Origin: Spirochaetaceae bacterium
Lineage (GTDB): Bacteria; Spirochaetota; Spirochaetia; Treponematales; Breznakiellaceae
Direction: 5' to 3'
NCBI GenBank assembly: GCA_031280455.1
Contig: JAITGR010000135.1
Span: 1-8,246, forward strand
DNA length: 8,246 bases
Shown here: piece after piece, positions 6,326 to 8,246 of the stretch
Layout of the letters: every line of letters starts with the position of its first letter
How positions within the stretch are numbered: the first letter of the stretch is position 1
Translations under genes and position numbers: made by a program
Notes under the pieces: generated by a model
Told to the model about the DNA's origin: nothing
What the model saw: the letters and a program-made list of their open reading frames with translations, nothing else
The model's database searches: none

Positions 6326-6375
6326 CCAAAGTGATCCGCACTTTGGCCATGGCCAATCCGCTATGCGGATTGGCC
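6326..6375. terminator. Cluster of overlapping palindromes between convergent genes
   Basis: CCAAAGTG (6326-6333) pairs with CACTTTGG (6339-6346). GGCCATGGCC (6345-6354) is a self-palindrome. GGCCAATCCGC (6351-6361) pairs with GCGGATTGGCC (6365-6375), an 11-bp perfect stem with a 3-base loop. It begins three bases after the lipoprotein stop and overlaps the 3' end of the opposing gene, whose stop is at 6361-6363. Position suggests bidirectional termination or mRNA end protection. There is no clean T run on either strand, so it is not a textbook intrinsic terminator. Confidence 0.55.
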
Positions 6376-6846
6376 CCCTTTCCCTTTGGGGTTGAGACAG
6401 TGAACACACCCCTGTACATGCACATGCGATTTACCCGGACGCTCAAAAATACGGGCTATTAAGTATTCGTCAACCGTAAGCTCCGCGTCGCACACAGGAC
6501 ACTTACGCACCCGCCCCCCTTTCAGACAGAACTTACACCCCAGCATGTGCAGCAAACGGTCGTGCCTGCCAGTCGCCGGAAACACGACCGACCGGACATT
6601 TTCGCCAAGCTCAAAACGGGCGGCACACACAGGACAGGTCCGCGCCTCGCCCCGCGTACCATCCTGGGGCGTGTATACATACGAAGCCGGCGGCAGCGGA
6701 GCAGCCCCGTCAGACGAAGCCGGCTGACGCCTAAAAAAAGCGTAGTACAAAAACACCAAAATCAGCGCGCCAATAAAAGCAACAACGGCAATACCGGAAA
6801 GAACATCCACACTACGAGTATCGGCGTTCAAAGACACACTATACAA
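6361..6846 (-). CDS. Membrane-anchored protein with two duplicated zinc-binding modules
   Basis: 161 residues. A hydrophobic segment at about 15-38 (VLSGIAVVAFIGALILVFLYYAFF) followed by Arg-Arg predicts one transmembrane helix with the C-terminal part in the cytoplasm. A Pro/Ala linker (41-60) leads to two similar modules: CPVC (Cys71, Cys74), then His95/His100 and GCKFC (Cys104, Cys107); and CPVC (Cys116, Cys119), then His141/His143 and GCVHC (Cys147, Cys150). Each spans about 35 residues and looks like a Cys4 or Cys-His zinc ribbon arisen by duplication. The start is TTG at 6846, because a TGA lies nine codons upstream in frame and there is no in-frame ATG before the membrane segment; no clear Shine-Dalgarno is seen. 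It diverges from the fliS operon and converges on the lipoprotein gene. I recognise no named family. Zinc binding is inferred from the Cys pattern. Confidence 0.72.
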   Translation of the reverse strand: MYSVSLNADTRSVDVLSGIAVVAFIGALILVFLYYAFFRRQPASSDGAAPLPPASYVYTPQDGTRGEARTCPVCAARFELGENVRSVVFPATGRHDRLLHMLGCKFCLKGGRVRKCPVCDAELTVDEYLIARIFERPGKSHVHVQGCVHCLNPKGKGGQSA

Positions 6847-6877
6847 CGAACGCCAAATACGATACCATCAAAAATAT

Positions 6878-6904
6878 CAAATAATGCGCTTGTTATACCG
6901 ATAA
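6878..6904 (+). promoter_or_regulatory. Sigma-28 (FliA)-like promoter upstream of fliS
   Basis: ACCGATAA (6897-6904) matches seven of eight positions of the flagellar sigma-28 -10 consensus GCCGATAA. CAAA (6878-6881), matching TAAA at three positions, lies exactly 15 bases upstream, the standard spacing. Transcription would start near 6912, giving a leader of about 90 bases before the fliS start at 7001. The fit with a flagellar gene downstream strengthens the call. Confidence 0.5.
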
Positions 6905-7000
6905 TTGAGAGTAGGAAAGGCGCTCAAAAAAGTGACTTTTCCGTACAAGGCCGCGCGGAACACCCCGCAGCCGGTACAAACTAATTTTTAGGAGAGCATT

Positions 7001-7447
7001 TTGGCCTACAAAAACGCGCTTTCGGCGTACAGAGAGACCCGAATTAAAACAGCAGGGCAGGGACAGCTTATCATAATGCTGTACGATGCCGCCATTAAAC
7101 AACTTGACACCGCGGTAGAACTACTGCAAGGACAAGCAAGCGAGAAAAAAGACCCTTCAAAAATCGAAAAAACCGGCAAGGCAATACTCAAAACCCAGGA
7201 AATCGTTACCGAACTCATGGTATCACTCGACATGGAAGCCGGCGGCGAGATCGCGGCAAACCTGTTTTCGCTGTACACATGGTTCAACCACGAACTGCTG
7301 GAATCGAGCATATCACAGGATGCCAAACGCCTCGCGACCGTCCGCGGTATGCTGGCGGATTTGCGCTCCGCCTGGTACGAAGCCGTTGCCAAAACCGCCG
7401 CCGCCGGCAGCCGCGACGGATTTGCCGGTGTCAGCCTGGCCGGATAG
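7001..7447 (+). CDS. fliS: FliS, flagellin export chaperone
   Basis: 148 residues, close to the family's usual size with a slightly long C-terminal tail. FliS binds the C-terminal helix of flagellin in the cytoplasm, preventing premature assembly and delivering it to the flagellar export apparatus. The N-terminal segment AYKNALSAYRETRIKTAGQG and the helix LIIMLYDAAIKQLDTAVELL are characteristic of FliS; the rest is helical, as in the known four-helix fold. The start is TTG at 7001, supported by AGGAG at 6990-6994 with six-base spacing and by the typical Met-Ala-Tyr opening. The FlgN-like gene follows after three bases, so the two form an operon, probably driven by the sigma-28-like promoter upstream. 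Confidence 0.88.
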   Translation: MAYKNALSAYRETRIKTAGQGQLIIMLYDAAIKQLDTAVELLQGQASEKKDPSKIEKTGKAILKTQEIVTELMVSLDMEAGGEIAANLFSLYTWFNHELLESSISQDAKRLATVRGMLADLRSAWYEAVAKTAAAGSRDGFAGVSLAG

Positions 7448-7450
7448 CCC

Positions 7451-7918
7451 ATGGAAGCACTAACCCAGGCGGAAACCGAAGAACGCATCGCCATTCTAAA
7501 ACGGTTCCGCCAACTACTCACCGCCCAGCGAGACCGGTTTCGCGTCTACCTGGACACACTGGACACCCAAAAAACCATCATCGAAACCGGCACGACCGAC
7601 GAACTATCGCGCCACGTTGACCTGGAAGAAAAAATAGTCGGCGACATCCTGGCCATTCAAAAAGTGATAGAGCCGATGCAAGTCATGTACGAATTCGCCT
7701 GGAAAAACAAAGAAGCGCCGGAAGTACCAGAAATAAAAACCGTCATTGAACACCTGCGCGGCGAAGCAAAAAGCCGCTGGGAACGGAACAAAACACTACT
7801 CCAGGAACGCATGGTACTCATTCGGGACGAAATAAAAGAACTCCGCGCAAACCCGTTCAAAAAACGCCGCTCCGCCTACAACCCGGCCGCCCCCACCATG
7901 ATAGACATAAAAGGGTAG
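7451..7918 (+). CDS. FlgN-like flagellar chaperone candidate
   Basis: 155 residues, almost entirely helical and rich in Glu, Lys and Arg, with long amphipathic stretches (about residues 4-45, 54-85 and 95-134) and a basic, Pro-rich tail. Size, helical make-up, the hydrophobic/charged pattern near the N terminus (ERIAILKRFRQLLTAQRDRF) and position three bases after fliS fit a FlgN-type chaperone, which guards hook-filament junction proteins before export. No diagnostic motif proves this, so it could be another small coiled-coil flagellar protein specific to spirochetes. The ATG at 7451 has only a weak GGAT upstream, inside the fliS stop region, which suggests translation coupled to fliS. Confidence 0.55.
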   Translation: MEALTQAETEERIAILKRFRQLLTAQRDRFRVYLDTLDTQKTIIETGTTDELSRHVDLEEKIVGDILAIQKVIEPMQVMYEFAWKNKEAPEVPEIKTVIEHLRGEAKSRWERNKTLLQERMVLIRDEIKELRANPFKKRRSAYNPAAPTMIDIKG

Positions 7919-7930
7919 ATTTGTAAAATT

Positions 7931-8095
7931 GGGGCGCATCTGCCCCCGCCAGGGATGGCGGCCCAAAAAAGCAAGGCGCTCCGCGCCTTGGGAAGGTTTG
8001 CGAAGCAAAACGCCAGCGCAAAAATCCGCAAGGATGCGGATTTTTGCGCCGCAGACCGGGGTTTCCGATCCAATCTTTTTGCCTGCGGCAAAAAG
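7931..8095. repeat. Array of five short hairpins in non-coding DNA
   Basis: Perfect stem-loops follow one another: GGGGC/GCCCC (7931-7946); CCGCCA/TGGCGG with a GGGA loop (7946-7961, sharing one base with the first); CAAGGCGC/GCGCCTTG with loop TCC (7972-7990); a 15-bp stem at 8016-8030 with 8035-8049 and loop AGGA; and CTTTTTGCC/GGCAAAAAG with loop TGC (8075-8095). The array starts 12 bases past the FlgN-like stop. It may end that transcript, but no stem is followed by a clear T run. It looks like a mosaic intergenic repeat. Overlapping minus-strand reading frames are low-complexity translations of these palindromes, not genes. Confidence 0.7.
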
Positions 8096-8128
8096 TATTT
8101 CCGCTGCAATCCCTTGCGCGGTGCGTAA

Positions 8129-8145
8129 GAGCCTGTTCAAAATCT
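8129..8145. mobile_element. Possible insertion-element end (IS5-like terminal sequence)
   Basis: GAGCCTGTTCAAAATCT resembles terminal sequences of some IS5-type elements. It marks a change in texture from the hairpin array to the right-hand stem-loop. No transposase is visible before the window ends, and neither a partner end nor a target duplication can be seen. The call rests on recognition only. Confidence 0.25.
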
Positions 8146-8186
8146 AGGGGCAGGCAAGATTGCAAGTATTTGGGATGCGATTTGAA

Positions 8187-8231
8187 GCCGCAAAACGCAG
8201 CCAAACTGGTTGTTTGGCGAGGCTTTGCGGC
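8187..8231. repeat. Two-tier stem-loop at the right edge
   Basis: Outer stem GCCGCAAA (8187-8194) pairs with TTTGCGGC (8224-8231). Inner stem GCCAAAC (8200-8206) pairs with GTTTGGC (8212-8218) around TGGTT. Two five-base strands form an internal loop between the tiers. It could be a subterminal hairpin of an insertion element, a structured RNA or part of the intergenic repeat. Confidence 0.5.
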
Positions 8232-8246
8232 GAAAAAGCGCGCCCA

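Noticed and set aside
5712..6446. Minus-strand 244-codon frame overlapping the 3' end of the lipoprotein gene
   Set aside because: Its Val-rich repeats (VVPLFVVPVFVIPV) are just the complement of the GYDKx-coding repeats. The plus-strand frame has a signal peptide, ribosome binding site and domains.
7931..8095. CRISPR array
   Set aside because: The palindromes differ in sequence and spacing. There is no repeated unit with regular spacers and no cas gene.
7857..8204. Minus-strand 115-codon frame, and others over the hairpin array
   Set aside because: The frame runs across palindromes, has no ribosome binding site, and overlaps the end of the FlgN-like gene. It is best explained as translation of repeat DNA.

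Overview
The window most likely comes from a spirochete, probably a Treponema of the termite-gut type. The clues are a flagellar chaperone pair (FliS and a FlgN-like protein) behind a sigma-28-like promoter, a large lipoprotein with a relaxed spirochete-style lipobox, a sensory-type [FeFe] hydrogenase of the kind described in hydrogen-exposed gut treponemes, and intergenic DNA crowded with palindromes. The species assignment is inference; no rRNA or marker gene is present.

Left edge (1-760): the C-terminal end of an IS1182-type DDE transposase enters from outside the window. A palindrome-rich spacer follows, then a minus-strand elongator-type tRNA-Met(CAT) without an encoded CCA, which has its own near-consensus extended -10 promoter (699-727) and a small candidate terminator.

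Centre left (757-3716, minus strand): a two-gene operon with a 4-base ATGA overlap. The first gene encodes a HydS-like protein: a 2x[4Fe-4S] ferredoxin domain, a complete H-cluster domain with sensor-type substitutions, a further four-Cys Fe-S domain, a PAS domain and a helical tail. The second encodes a SpoIIE/PP2C-family serine/threonine phosphatase with an unassigned C-terminal domain. Together they look like a hydrogen or redox sensor wired to a phosphatase output. The target (STAS protein, anti-sigma factor or other) is not in the window.

Centre (3717-6323): a 156-base divergent intergenic region with a strong palindrome leads to an 816-residue lipoprotein. It has five GLUG-like GGIVG repeats, GYDKx pentapeptide repeats and two CPW-DxNxDGxxD putative calcium motifs. 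Two in-frame runs of nine G lie inside the gene. A change of one G in either run, in either direction, truncates the protein before its C-terminal repeat domain, so this is a strong candidate phase-variable surface protein.

Right (6324-7918): nested palindromes separate the lipoprotein from a convergent minus-strand gene for a small membrane protein with two duplicated Cys/His zinc-binding modules. Divergent from it, fliS (TTG start) and a FlgN-like gene form a flagellar chaperone operon.

Right edge (7919-8246): 328 bases without a credible gene hold a run of five short hairpins, an IS-end-like sequence and a larger two-tier stem-loop, probably dispersed intergenic repeat material.
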